Part shown: in pieces, positions 24,466 through 33,264 of the stretch
Layout of the letters: every line of letters begins with the position of its first letter
How positions within the stretch are numbered: the first letter of the stretch is position 1
From: Nonomuraea endophytica
GTDB taxonomy: Bacteria; Actinomycetota; Actinomycetes; Streptosporangiales; Streptosporangiaceae
NCBI RefSeq assembly: GCF_014203235.1
Contig: NZ_JACHIN010000030.1
Coordinates: forward strand, 1 to 48,235
DNA: 48,235 nucleotides
Reading direction: 5' to 3'
Notes under the pieces: generated by a model
What the model was told of the DNA's origin: nothing
Seen by the model: the letters and a program-made list of their open reading frames with translations, nothing else
Database searches by the model: none
Translations under genes and position numbers: made by a program

Positions 24466-27319
24466 GAGACACCTCCAGGCCGTCAGCAGGGGTGTAACGC
24501 AGGTCGTAGCCTGCCAGGCGGGTCCGACAGTTCTCGTCCAGCTCCAAGATCAGCTGCCCGGCGAGCCATGAGCTGTCCTGCGTCTGCCAGGCAGGGATGT
24601 AGGTCTTTTCCAGTTCGCTGATGGCGCGGTCGATCACGTGCGGCATGGAGAAGTGGTAGGGCAGTCGAAGTGCGCATGAAGCCACGACGCGGGCCAGTTG
24701 CGGCTCCGGGAGGCTGTCGGTCGGGATTACGCGCCCGCCGTACCCTTGGCCGAGATGAGGCAGCGTCGCCAGCGTGCCGTCCCGGCGCTTCTGCACGACC
24801 AGCACCTCCAGTGCGTCTATGCCATCGCGAACTTGGGCACGGCCTCGTGGGGTGTCCTCGGCGTCGCCGACTCCGGCCTCCAGCCAGCCGAACAACGCCC
24901 GCCCCTCCTTACCGATGTCGCCCAGCTGGAAAGCAGACGCCTTACGACGTTGCTCCTGCTGGTGTGCTTCCTCCTGGAGCCGTGCCTCTTCGATCGCCTG
25001 CTGCCATGGCTGTGGCCCGATCGGCTCGCTGCCGTAGGCGCGCTGAACCAGAGGACTGATGTCGGCGGGTAGCTCCACCGGCTGCCGTGCACCGGATTCC
25101 GGGAAGAGATGAGGGTGCAGTGCCGCCGCGGACCGCAGCAACGCGTAGGAGCGGTAGACGCGGCGGGAACCGCGCACCGGGACAGGCACAGCCTGCCAAT
25201 CCGCGCCCGTCACCAGGCATCGCGCCTCGTCCACACGAGGTGGGCGCTCGCCACGCTCGTGCCGGTGCAGCCGGCCGATGCGCTGCAGCAGCAGGTCGAT
25301 CGGGCACAGATCGCTGACCAGCAGGTCGAAGTCGATGTCCAGCGACTGTTCGGCCACCTGGCTCGCGACCACGATATGCGCCTCGGTCGGGCGCCGGCTC
25401 GCCTCTTGCGGGGGGCCGAAACGTTCCAGCAGTTCGGCGTCCTTGCGCAAGCGATCCACGTCGACGAACCGGGCATGCGCCACGGTCACCGCGTCTGCGC
25501 CGAAGCGGCTCCGCAGGTGTGCGGCCGTCTCCAGCACGCGATCGACCGTGTTGCGGACCACCAGCGCGCAGCCGCCTTGAGCGAGATCGGCGGCGAGCCT
25601 GTCGCTCAACGCGTCGAGATCATCCTCCAGCGGCTCAAGCTGAACCGTCGTCGACCGGTTCGAAGGCTCCGCCCGGATGGTCACCGGCTGACCTGCTGGT
25701 TCAACGGCGGTAAGCAGTGGGTAGCCGTCCTCGGCGGCGTCCGCCGTTGGGGTGCCGGCATACGCCGTAGCCAGGTCACGGCGGCGTGTGGCGGGAAGGG
25801 TCGCCGACAGCACGACCACCGGCACGCCGTAAGCGCCGAGCCATGTGAGGACCCTGTCCAAGTAGGAGTTCATGTACTCGTCGTAGGCGTGGGCTTCGTC
25901 GATGATGACGACCTTGCCCGCCAGCGCGAGGTGCCGCAGGGCCAGGTGACGGCTCTTCAGGCCCATGAACAGCAGCTGGTCGACCGTTCCCACCACGAAA
26001 GAGGCCAGCATGCCCTTCTTCCGCCCGCGCAGCCACTGGTGCGCGATCAACTCGGCGGGTGCGGCCTTGCGCGGTAGGGCATCGTCGCCGTCGATGTCGA
26101 CGCCGTGTACGGCACGCCGTCCTGCCCGGACGAGAGCGGCGTAGTGCTTGTTCAGCGCCGCCTTCGAATGTGCCAATTGGACGGAGTGCCGCTGGTCGAC
26201 GCCCAGAGCCCGGTCCAGCCACTGCAGCACTCGCGTGAACATGGCGTTGCCCGTCGCCATCGTCGGCAGCGCGACGAAGCACCCGCCCGCGCCGGAGCGT
26301 GCGGCGAAGACTTCGGCCACCGCAAGGGCCGCCTCGGTCTTCCCTTCCCCCATCGGCGCCTCGATGATCATAAGTCCGGGCGAGGTCATCGATCGGGCCA
26401 GCTCAACCGCACGTCGCTGCACCGGCCGGATCTCGGCGCCCACGGGAAGCCGGAACCGTGTCGCGAACAGGGTGTCCACGTCGGTCTCCTTGGTGTCCAC
26501 CGGCTTCCACGGCTGCGGCAGGTCCAGGCCTCGCCATGCTGCCTCCACCCGTTCGCTGCCAGTACGGCCGGCCGCCTCGGGGAAGTACGGGAACAGGTCT
26601 GGGTTGCTGGCGATCCAGTCGGCCACGATGACCAGGCCGGTCAGCAGTACCTGCGATGGTTGCGGCAGCTTCACCGCGCGCAAGGTACCAAGGAGTTGCA
26701 GGACGTCACACGCTTGGGCGCAGCGGTCCAGGAACTCCCATTGCACCTGCTTCCAGGAAGTGGCCGAGTCTGGGGTGCGCAGCAGAGCAGCATGGGTGGC
26801 CACTTCGTGGATGTCGGTGGCGGCCGGGGGCACGCCGTGGTGGCCGCCCACGACGATGGTGAGCTGATGCGCGGCTGAGCGTGTCCATCCGAACCGCTCC
26901 ATGAGCCATTCCTGCAGCAGCACTTGGCCAGCGAGTCCATGGGGAGCCAGTTTGCGGTCGGGCATGAGCTTGAACTCGGGCATGGTGAGCCCTGCTTGCC
27001 GCATAACCTCTGCCAAAGGATCCACCTGGCATGCGAACGCGGGTGTGGCCTTGCCTATGTCGTGGATCGTCGCCAGCCAGATCGCCAGGCGCCGCGCTTC
27101 CTCGACCGACAGCGGACCGGCGATGATGCGCCTCACCTGTGGCGGAAGCCAGATATCCCACAGCCTTGTCGCCACCGAGCCACTGTCGGCCATGTGGCTC
27201 CACAGCGGCAGCCAACCATCCGTTGGCCTGTCATGCTTGGCCCACACCGCATGGGCAGCCGACGACCAGTCCAGGCTCAGCCGGTCCCATAGGCTCCCAC
27301 CATCGCGCATGAAGGTCAT
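24455..27319 (-). CDS. cas3: CRISPR helicase-nuclease Cas3 (HD plus DExH)
   Basis: A protein of about 954 residues from the ATG of MTFMRDGGSL; MRDGG or a more upstream TTG are alternatives and no SD is visible. The HD nuclease has H86-D87 in AIWLATIHDIGKATPAFACQ and later GGHHGVPP. The helicase has Walker A EAPMGEGKTEAAL, DEAH in VVIIDEAHAYDEYM, motif III VVLSATLPATRR and motif VI LLQRIGRLHRH. All catalytic motifs are present, so the interference nuclease looks functional. It heads the leftward cas operon and diverges from array 2. Confidence 0.96.
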   Translation of the reverse strand: MTFMRDGGSLWDRLSLDWSSAAHAVWAKHDRPTDGWLPLWSHMADSGSVATRLWDIWLPPQVRRIIAGPLSVEEARRLAIWLATIHDIGKATPAFACQVDPLAEVMRQAGLTMPEFKLMPDRKLAPHGLAGQVLLQEWLMERFGWTRSAAHQLTIVVGGHHGVPPAATDIHEVATHAALLRTPDSATSWKQVQWEFLDRCAQACDVLQLLGTLRAVKLPQPSQVLLTGLVIVADWIASNPDLFPYFPEAAGRTGSERVEAAWRGLDLPQPWKPVDTKETDVDTLFATRFRLPVGAEIRPVQRRAVELARSMTSPGLMIIEAPMGEGKTEAALAVAEVFAARSGAGGCFVALPTMATGNAMFTRVLQWLDRALGVDQRHSVQLAHSKAALNKHYAALVRAGRRAVHGVDIDGDDALPRKAAPAELIAHQWLRGRKKGMLASFVVGTVDQLLFMGLKSRHLALRHLALAGKVVIIDEAHAYDEYMNSYLDRVLTWLGAYGVPVVVLSATLPATRRRDLATAYAGTPTADAAEDGYPLLTAVEPAGQPVTIRAEPSNRSTTVQLEPLEDDLDALSDRLAADLAQGGCALVVRNTVDRVLETAAHLRSRFGADAVTVAHARFVDVDRLRKDAELLERFGPPQEASRRPTEAHIVVASQVAEQSLDIDFDLLVSDLCPIDLLLQRIGRLHRHERGERPPRVDEARCLVTGADWQAVPVPVRGSRRVYRSYALLRSAAALHPHLFPESGARQPVELPADISPLVQRAYGSEPIGPQPWQQAIEEARLQEEAHQQEQRRKASAFQLGDIGKEGRALFGWLEAGVGDAEDTPRGRAQVRDGIDALEVLVVQKRRDGTLATLPHLGQGYGGRVIPTDSLPEPQLARVVASCALRLPYHFSMPHVIDRAISELEKTYIPAWQTQDSSWLAGQLILELDENCRTRLAGYDLRYTPADGLEVSHAG

Positions 27320-27565
27320 TAAAGAGCAGGGCGGGCTTACGTGCTGGCTATGTGGCGACAAAGTCGAAAAGAGACGCACCAAGAGGACGGTGTCGGGGTG
27401 ACGATATGAATTTATGGCCTCTCAATTCCCCGATGGCCCTTTACTTCAAATATGCAAGTGAAACGTGATCCATAACCTCTATGGTAGCTTTTGGGTCATA
27501 TGTCGGATCTGACAAAAGTACTCGAAACACTGGCCAGCGCCTGACTCCACCGCAGGTCGGCGAGT
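27320..27565 (+). promoter_or_regulatory. Leader of CRISPR array 2 and divergent cas promoter region
   Basis: An AT-richer stretch (about 27,400-27,500) lies between cas3 and array 2. Its last 66 bp (27,500-27,565) align without gaps to the last 66 bp of leader 1, and share TCGGCGAGT right before the repeat. It must hold the promoters for both array 2 and cas3. Confidence 0.75.
27500..27544 (+). CDS. Leader micro-ORF 2 (14 aa)
   Basis: The ORF encodes MSDLTKVLETLASA and starts exactly 66 bp before the first repeat, as does micro-ORF 1. The upstream SD is weak (TTTTGGGTCAT). It is supported only by the codon pattern shared with leader 1. Confidence 0.3.
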   Translation: MSDLTKVLETLASA

Positions 27566-28385
27566 GTGCTCCCGCGCACGCGGGGATGGTCCTCTGCAGC
27601 CATCTCAGGCTCCGCTATTCGTTGTGTGCTCCCCGCGCACGCGGGGATGGTCCCGACGCCCAGCCCGCCGACGACGTACGGACCCTGTGCTCCCCGCGCA
27701 CGCGGGGATGGTCCCAACATCGAGGCCACAGCGGGGAGAAGTCGCGTGTGCTCCCCGCGCACGCGGGGATGGTCCCGCGCGGCCGATTTGCTCGCTTGGG
27801 CTTACGAGGTGCTCCCCGCGCACGCGGGGATGGTCCCAGCAGGTCGCTCGACATGGTGCAGATGTCGGAGTGCTCCCCGCGCACGCGGGGATGGTCCCGG
27901 TACGACCGGGCGGGGCTGGTGGTGCGGCTTGTGCTCCCCGCGCACGCGGGGATGGTCCCGTGCGCGCGTCCGGCCGGTGGACCCAGACGGTGTGCTCCCC
28001 GCGCACGCGGGAATGGTCCCACCCACCGGCCCAGCCTCATGCCTGCTCGGGCGTGCTCCCCGCGCACGCGGGGATGGTCCCGGCATGCAGAAGGTGTCCG
28101 GCACCGGCCTGGTGTGCTCCCCGCGCACGCGGGGATGGTCCAGACGGGAGCAGGAGTGAGTGTCGAGGCGATCAGTGCTCCCCGCGCACGCGGGGATGGT
28201 CCCATCGCCCCAATCGAAGACCTGCCCGACCTGTAGTGCTCCCCGCGCATGCGGGGATGGTCCCGAGCCCGGGTGCACGCGCGAGCGGATGGCCGGGTGC
28301 TCCCCGCGCACGCGGGGATGGTCCCGAGTCGTACGGGGATCGAGTGGTCGGGACTCGTGCTCCCCGCGCACGCAGGGATGGTCCT
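27566..28385 (+). CRISPR. CRISPR array 2, type I-E, 14 repeats and 13 spacers
   Basis: The same repeat as array 1, here in plus sense, with 32-bp spacers (the last is 31). It is transcribed away from cas3. The first repeat (27566-27593) has lost one C of the CCCC run and ends in T. Variants also occur in repeats 8 (27992), 10 (28114, last base A), 12 (28236) and 14 (28357). No spacer repeats within the array. Confidence 0.98.
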
Positions 28386-28576
28386 CGACGCCGTGCTTGT
28401 GGCCGAGGCTAGCGTTCCCAGAGTCACTCTTGAGAGTTCAGACGAAGTGGCCGCGGTTTCGCCGATACTCTCGTGCCCCCGTCAGAAGCGTCTTCGGGCG
28501 AGATATTCGGGCTACCTGCGGGCAGAGAGATGCAGAGTGGCCTGGAGGCTGCAGATGGAGGTCAACTTCTGGAGGG
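28386..28576. other. Gap between array 2 and tRNA fragment
   Basis: No gene or clear signal recognised. If the tRNA fragment is attR, this is the extreme right end of the integrated element. Confidence 0.4.
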
Positions 28577-28619
28577 GCCTCCGGAGCCGGGTGCGTAGGT
28601 TCGAATCCTACAGGGGGCA
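28577..28619 (+). other. 3' part of tRNA-Arg(CCG): probable attR
   Basis: The sequence runs from the end of the 5' anticodon stem through loop CTCCGGA (anticodon CCG) and 3' stem GCCGG. A perfect GTAGG/CCTAC T-arm around TTCGAAT, acceptor strand AGGGGGC and discriminator A follow. The 5' half (acceptor, D-arm, first anticodon-stem bases) is absent. A native-looking terminator follows. This is the classic remainder after integration into the 3' half of a tRNA gene, with the element on the left. Confidence 0.75.
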
Positions 28620-28629
28620 CCCATTACCA

Positions 28630-28661
28630 GCCAGGCCAGACACCGTCTGACCTGGCTTTTT
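28630..28661 (+). terminator. tRNA terminator
   Basis: GCCAGGCCAGA pairs with TCTGACCTGGC (one G-U pair), loop CACCG, followed by five T. Intrinsic terminator immediately after the tRNA fragment. Confidence 0.9.
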
Positions 28662-28744
28662 GCTTGATCCGCCGGATGTCGGTCACGCCCGTACCGTTTC
28701 AAAACTCGCAAACATAGTCTGAGCTGGCATTTTCTTCGAATCAG

Positions 28745-28940
28745 CTATGCGGCTCGGTGGTACTCGTTGATGGCTCCGCCGAGCACCTTTCGACGCCGAA
28801 TCCGGCCTTCCAGCGGCACCAGAACGTGCTCGTCTTGATCGGGTGGACGTTGTTGGCGTGACTGGTGCGGGCGATGGTTGTTGTGCAGACGAACCGACAC
28901 AAGACCCGATCCTGCCCTACCGCCTTCGCTGATCGAACCC
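28745..28940 (-). pseudogene. C-terminal remnant of an integrase-core (rve) transposase
   Basis: The minus frame ending at TAG 28745-28747 reads VRLHNNHRPHQSRQQRPPDQ and ends VLGGAINEYHRAA. This is the tail of an IS transposase of the rve type (..YN.HRPH.S....PP...GL.NEY..AA). Upstream of about 28,940 the similarity stops. It lies between the tRNA fragment and the decayed precursor promoter copy. Confidence 0.65.
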
Positions 28941-28984
28941 GCAGATCAAGCACCGCGCGATGGGTTATGAAACGGTACAGCCTG

Positions 28985-29124
28985 GCGAACTGATTAAGCA
29001 GGTTGCTCCTTCGATGACGGCGGCGATCGTTTCACCGCCCCCTGTGGGTTGCCGTGTGCTCACCGTGGAAGGCCATGCGCCTTACCGATTCACCCATTGG
29101 GGCGTTCCATTCCGTTCCGTCGCG
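28985..29124 (-). repeat. Second, decayed copy of the lanthipeptide precursor promoter and start
   Basis: It is a diverged direct repeat of 34679-34806. It keeps the SD (AAGGAGC) but the start codon has become CTG, and after a few codons (LLNQF against MRSQF) the coding match is lost. Probably the 5' end of a former second precursor gene, cut off near the transposase remnant. Confidence 0.7.
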
Positions 29125-29237
29125 GATCCGGTACCGCTCGGTGCTGTAGCCGGGATGCTTCTGCGGGGCGAGAGTGGCGCCGGGGGGCCTGTGACGCGCC
29201 GGAGCCGGCCGACGTGACCGCTCTGGCGACCCGAGGG

Positions 29238-30977
29238 TTAGGTGAGGAAGGCGGTGTATCGGCCGTTGTAGCCGAGGAGGCTGGCGTGCGTGCCGGTCTC
29301 CACGACGCGGCCGTGGTCCAGTACGACGATCTGGTCGGCGTTCCGGACCGTGGACAGCCGGTGTGCGATGGTGATCGTGGTCCGGCCTTGGGTGAGCAGG
29401 TCGAACGCCTGCTGTACCGCTCGCTCGGTCGCGGTGTCCAGCGCGCTGGTGGCCTCGTCCAGGACGAGCACGCGCGGGTCGCGCAGCAGCGTGCGGGCGA
29501 TCGCGATCCGCTGCCGCTCGCCGCCGGAGAAGCGGTGTCCGCGGGACCCGACCACGGTGTCGTAGCCGTGCGGTAGGCCGGTGATCAGATCGTGGATCTG
29601 GGCGGCGGTGGCGGCCGCCTCGATCTCGGCGTCGGTCGCCGCCGGCCGTGCGGACCGGAGGTTGTCGCGTACGGTGCCGTGCAGCAGGTAGGTCTCCTGG
29701 CTGACCACGCCGACGGTCGCGGCGAGGTCGGCGAGCGTGAGGTCGCGCAGGTCGATGCCGTCGAGGGTGACCCGGCCGCCGGTGGGGTCGCGCAGCCGCG
29801 GTACGAGTGATGCCAGTGTGCTCTTGCCGGCACCGGTCTCGCCGACCACGGCCAGCGTCGTCCCAGCGGGTACGTCAATGGTGACGCCGGCGACCGCGGC
29901 CGGGCCGCCACCGGGGTAGGCGACGGTGACGTCCTCGAAGCGTAGCCGGCCGGTGACGGTGGCCGGGTCGATCCGTACGGGGTCGGCTGGGTCGTCGATC
30001 TCGACCGGTAGGTCCAAGTACTCGAAGACGCGTCCGAAAAGGGCCAGCGAGCTGCTCACCATGGCGCCGGTGTTCAGCAGGCCCATCATCGGCTGGAGCA
30101 GCGCCGACTGCAGGCCGGTGAACGCGACCACCGTGCCGATGGTGGTCGTTTCGGCGTAGCCGGCGCCGACGTAGATCATGGCCGGGATCGCGGAGAACAG
30201 GACGTTCAGCGCCACCATCCGCCACCGGCCGGTGAGCTGGGCGCGGAGCTCGAGGTCGACCAGGCGGGTGGAGATCTCGGTGAACCGGGCGACCTGGCCG
30301 GGCCCGGTGCCGAGCGTCTTGATCAGCTGGATGCCGTTGACCGAAAGGCTCTCCTCAACCGTGACGGTGAGGTCTTCGTACGCGAGCTGCCGCTGGCTGA
30401 GTATTCTCCGGCGCAGCGCGGCGACCTGGCGGGTGACCAGCACCGCCGGTGTCGTCATCACGAGGGAGATGAGCATGAGCCGCCAGGACAACGCGGCCAT
30501 CGCCACGGCGACGGCGACGGCCGTCGTGAGCTGCAACGCGGCCGAGGAGGCGGCCGAGGTGATCACGTTCTGCAGGCCTCCGACATCGTTGGCGATCCGC
30601 GATTGCACCTCCCCGGCCCGGGTCCGGGTGAAGAACGCGAGCGACTGCCGCTGCAGGTGGGCGAACACCTCGGTCCGCAGCCGGTGCATGATCCGCAAGC
30701 CGACCCGGGAACTGATCCAGCCCTGCAACATGCTCAGCACGGCGACCAGCGCCGCCACCGCGACGAGACCGGCACCGAGCTGGTAGAGCAGAGCAAGGTC
30801 ACGCCGTGGCAACGCGGTGTCGATGACCGCCCGCACCAGGAACGGTGACACCGTCCCCACCACGGACGTGGCAACGGTGACCGTCAGCATCAGGACCAGC
30901 GCCGGCCAGTGCGGCGCGAACAGCCCGCCCAGCCGGCGCAGCGGCACCCTGTGCGCGGGGTCGGCCGGCTCGGTCAC
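29238..30977 (-). CDS. ABC exporter of the lanthipeptide cluster (LanT-like)
   Basis: A 579-residue half-transporter with fused membrane and ATPase domains. Six hydrophobic helices cover about residues 15-300, followed by Walker A VVGETGAGKSTLASL, Q-loop GVVSQETYLLHG, signature FSGGERQRIAIARTLL, Walker B VLVLDEATSALD and H-loop TIAHRLSTV. There is no N-terminal C39 peptidase domain, so the leader must be removed by another protease. I use GTG 30975-30977, whose GTGA overlaps the LanC stop; an upstream GTG at 30,986 is possible. It probably exports the mature peptide. Confidence 0.88.
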   Translation of the reverse strand: MTEPADPAHRVPLRRLGGLFAPHWPALVLMLTVTVATSVVGTVSPFLVRAVIDTALPRRDLALLYQLGAGLVAVAALVAVLSMLQGWISSRVGLRIMHRLRTEVFAHLQRQSLAFFTRTRAGEVQSRIANDVGGLQNVITSAASSAALQLTTAVAVAVAMAALSWRLMLISLVMTTPAVLVTRQVAALRRRILSQRQLAYEDLTVTVEESLSVNGIQLIKTLGTGPGQVARFTEISTRLVDLELRAQLTGRWRMVALNVLFSAIPAMIYVGAGYAETTTIGTVVAFTGLQSALLQPMMGLLNTGAMVSSSLALFGRVFEYLDLPVEIDDPADPVRIDPATVTGRLRFEDVTVAYPGGGPAAVAGVTIDVPAGTTLAVVGETGAGKSTLASLVPRLRDPTGGRVTLDGIDLRDLTLADLAATVGVVSQETYLLHGTVRDNLRSARPAATDAEIEAAATAAQIHDLITGLPHGYDTVVGSRGHRFSGGERQRIAIARTLLRDPRVLVLDEATSALDTATERAVQQAFDLLTQGRTTITIAHRLSTVRNADQIVVLDHGRVVETGTHASLLGYNGRYTAFLT

Positions 30978-32281
30978 CGACCCCACCGCACGGGCAGCAG
31001 CAGGGATGGGATCTGCGGCGCCGCCAGCCGGAGGTAGAAGTAGCCGATCCCGGCCAGGCCGAGCATCAGATTCGGGCTCTCCTCACTGTGGGTTCCGCAC
31101 GGCCAGGTGCCGGTACTCGCGTTCCGCTCCAGCCCGTGGTCGGCGACGAGCGATGGGATATCGCGGCCGCCCGCGTCGGCGCCGAGGATCACGCCCGCCT
31201 GCTGGAAGGACTCCGCGTTGCCGGGGAGCCCGTGACAGAGCGAGTAGTCGGCGCCGCCACCTTCCAGCAGCTGGCGCGTCACCCGCTCGGTGGTGGCGAG
31301 CGCCGTGGTCGCGTCCTGCCGCCACTGCGACTCGCCGAGCTGCTCGTAGGCGTACAGGCGGGACAGCGCGATGCCCGGGGCTCCGGTGCACCACAGCGGG
31401 GTGTAGACGCGGGTCCGGCCGGCGTCGGTGTGGCGCCGGAAGTCCGGCCAGTCGCCTTCTTCGACGCTCAGCCAGCGGTTCTCATAGCGCATCGCGTTAC
31501 GGGCGGCCGTCGCGAACAGTTCCTCACCGGTCAGCCGGTACGCCTCGATCAGCGCGATGGCCACTCCCGCCGCGCCGTGCGAGAGGCCAGTGAGATCACG
31601 CTGAGCGGGTATCCGGAATGAGTGCCAGGACCAGCCGGTGCGGGTCTTGCGGGCGGTTCGTAGCAGCCAGCCGGCGGCCGTTGCCGCCGCCTCGGCCAGC
31701 GCGTCCTCGCCGGTGTAACGATGTCCCAGGACAAGCGCCAAGACGGTGCCGGCCATGCCCGACATGAGATCGAACTCCGGCCGGCCCGGCGACTCGACGT
31801 CCTGCCCGTCGACCGCCTCGACGAGCCGGCAGACCTCACGCAGCAGGCCGGTCCCGACGTCGACGAACTCCGCGTCGTCCAGCAGCAGCCCGGTGCGGAG
31901 CGCGGCCACCCCCATTCCGGACCAGCCGGTGTAGAAAGCGACGCGCATGTGGGGATCGAGCTCCTCGCGCCGGGAGAACGCATGCCGCATCGCCGCCAGC
32001 GCCGTCGGCCGGAACTCATCCTGGCCAGTGGTTGTGCACAGCTGGGCGAGGAACAGTGCGACGCCGCTGCTGCCGGCGTACAGGTTCGGGCCGAGCGCTC
32101 GGTAGGTCAACGCGAGCCTCGCGCCGTTCCGGTTCCGCAGATCCAGCGGTTCGGCGCCGACCCAGTTGCAGCGGTCTCCCGACCAGATGGCTTCGGCCAC
32201 CAGCCGGGCGCCGATTCCCACCGCGGCCGACAGCTGCCGGTCCGCGGTGTCGGCGGCGGGGCTGTAGCCGGGCGCGCTCAT
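30974..32281 (-). CDS. LanC-like lanthionine cyclase
   Basis: A 435-residue stand-alone LanC-fold protein. It catalyses Michael addition of Cys thiols to dehydroamino acids. Alpha/alpha-toroid repeats show GSSGVALFLAQL, GWSGMGVAALRTG, SGMAGTVLALVLG, GLSHGAAGVAIALIE, WCTGAPGIALSRL and LCHGLPGNAESF. The zinc ligands are the Cys of WCTG and the Cys-His of LCHG. ATG 32279-32281 overlaps the HopA1-like stop by 4 bases. Together with the kinase-like and HopA1-like genes it forms a three-component class V synthetase. Confidence 0.88.
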   Translation of the reverse strand: MSAPGYSPAADTADRQLSAAVGIGARLVAEAIWSGDRCNWVGAEPLDLRNRNGARLALTYRALGPNLYAGSSGVALFLAQLCTTTGQDEFRPTALAAMRHAFSRREELDPHMRVAFYTGWSGMGVAALRTGLLLDDAEFVDVGTGLLREVCRLVEAVDGQDVESPGRPEFDLMSGMAGTVLALVLGHRYTGEDALAEAAATAAGWLLRTARKTRTGWSWHSFRIPAQRDLTGLSHGAAGVAIALIEAYRLTGEELFATAARNAMRYENRWLSVEEGDWPDFRRHTDAGRTRVYTPLWCTGAPGIALSRLYAYEQLGESQWRQDATTALATTERVTRQLLEGGGADYSLCHGLPGNAESFQQAGVILGADAGGRDIPSLVADHGLERNASTGTWPCGTHSEESPNLMLGLAGIGYFYLRLAAPQIPSLLLPVRWGR

Positions 32282-33264
32282 GAGACGCCAACCAGGTCGG
32301 GACTCAGGTGCGCGGCGTCCAGATCGATGCGGGCTTCGGCAAAGCGTTCTTCCACGGCGGCCAGTACGGTCGCGTCGTCGGCCCATCCCGATTCGTGCGA
32401 CCGCACCAATGCCTCGGCGAGCAGCCGGCAGCGGTGCTCCCCGAAGCTTCTCCCTGTTCCCGGGTCTTCGGCGAAACCCAGACCAGGAGCCAGTTGGGCG
32501 GTGAACACCGGCGTACGCGGGGAGAGGAAGCCGGCGATCTCGGCGTGCAGGGCGAGCATCAGATCGGCCAGCGCGGGATAGTCGTCGCGGGGCAGATAGA
32601 TGACTCCCGCGTCGCACCGGATGAAGGTGCTCGGGTCGTTCGGCACCTTGAGGTTGAACGCCGCCGCCGCGGAGTTGAGCAGCCGAGTCGCGGCCGCGAC
32701 GAACGGGGCGGCCCCGTCCGGGCGCAGGTTCCAGTACAGGCGTACGGGCCGTCGGCTGTCCATCGGGCGGTCGCCGCAGGCCAGGTAGAAACCGGGGGAG
32801 ACCCAGAAAAGCTCCTTGGGCAGCCGTAGTGCGGCCCACTCGCCGGCAGCCGGCACGTCGGACGGTGTCGCCCAGGTCAGCTCGTCCGCCATGACGGTCA
32901 GTTCCAGCCCGTTCTTGACGACCATTACCCCGTACTCGTCGGTTCCCCGCACCTGCCAGCCGCCGTCCAGATGTCCCTGCCCGCAGTTGGCCGCCGACAA
33001 CGCGGCCTCGAAATCGTGCCGGCTCGCTGACAGCCGGTTGACATGCCATCGCGTCCGCTCGGCTCGACCGTTTCGGTAGAAGTCGGCGTACAACCGGCTG
33101 GACAACTGGTCCACGAGATAGTCCCGGGTCGCGCGCGAGCTGAGCGTACGGGCGGCGCGGGCCGCCGGCCGCGCAGACATCACGCCGAACCACGAGTAGC
33201 ACGCCGGCGGGTAGATGCGGGTGGCGGCAATGGCCTCGGCCACCAGCGCGCGGGTGTCACTCAT
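32278..33264 (-). CDS. HopA1-like lanthipeptide lyase component (LanY type)
   Basis: A 328-residue protein. CYSWFGVMSARPAARAART, DYLVDQLSSRLYADFYRNG, DEYGVMVVKNGLELTVMADE, VRLYWNLRPDGAAPFVAAAT and FNLKVPNDPSTFIRCDAGVI fit the HopA1 effector-like family. Homologues in class V lanthipeptide pathways (LxmY type) eliminate phosphate from phospho-Ser/Thr. The ATG at 33262-33264 has a GAGAGGGAA SD and overlaps the kinase gene by 8 bases. The role is inferred from family and synteny. Confidence 0.8.
   Translation of the reverse strand: MSDTRALVAEAIAATRIYPPACYSWFGVMSARPAARAARTLSSRATRDYLVDQLSSRLYADFYRNGRAERTRWHVNRLSASRHDFEAALSAANCGQGHLDGGWQVRGTDEYGVMVVKNGLELTVMADELTWATPSDVPAAGEWAALRLPKELFWVSPGFYLACGDRPMDSRRPVRLYWNLRPDGAAPFVAAATRLLNSAAAAFNLKVPNDPSTFIRCDAGVIYLPRDDYPALADLMLALHAEIAGFLSPRTPVFTAQLAPGLGFAEDPGTGRSFGEHRCRLLAEALVRSHESGWADDATVLAAVEERFAEARIDLDAAHLSPDLVGVS

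Noticed and set aside
27496..28427. Similar repetitive open frames over array 2
   Set aside because: CRISPR-derived artefacts, as above.
32282..33202. N-terminal extension of the LanC-like frame
   Set aside because: It lies antiphase within the HopA1-like gene and has Arg/Pro-rich shadow composition.
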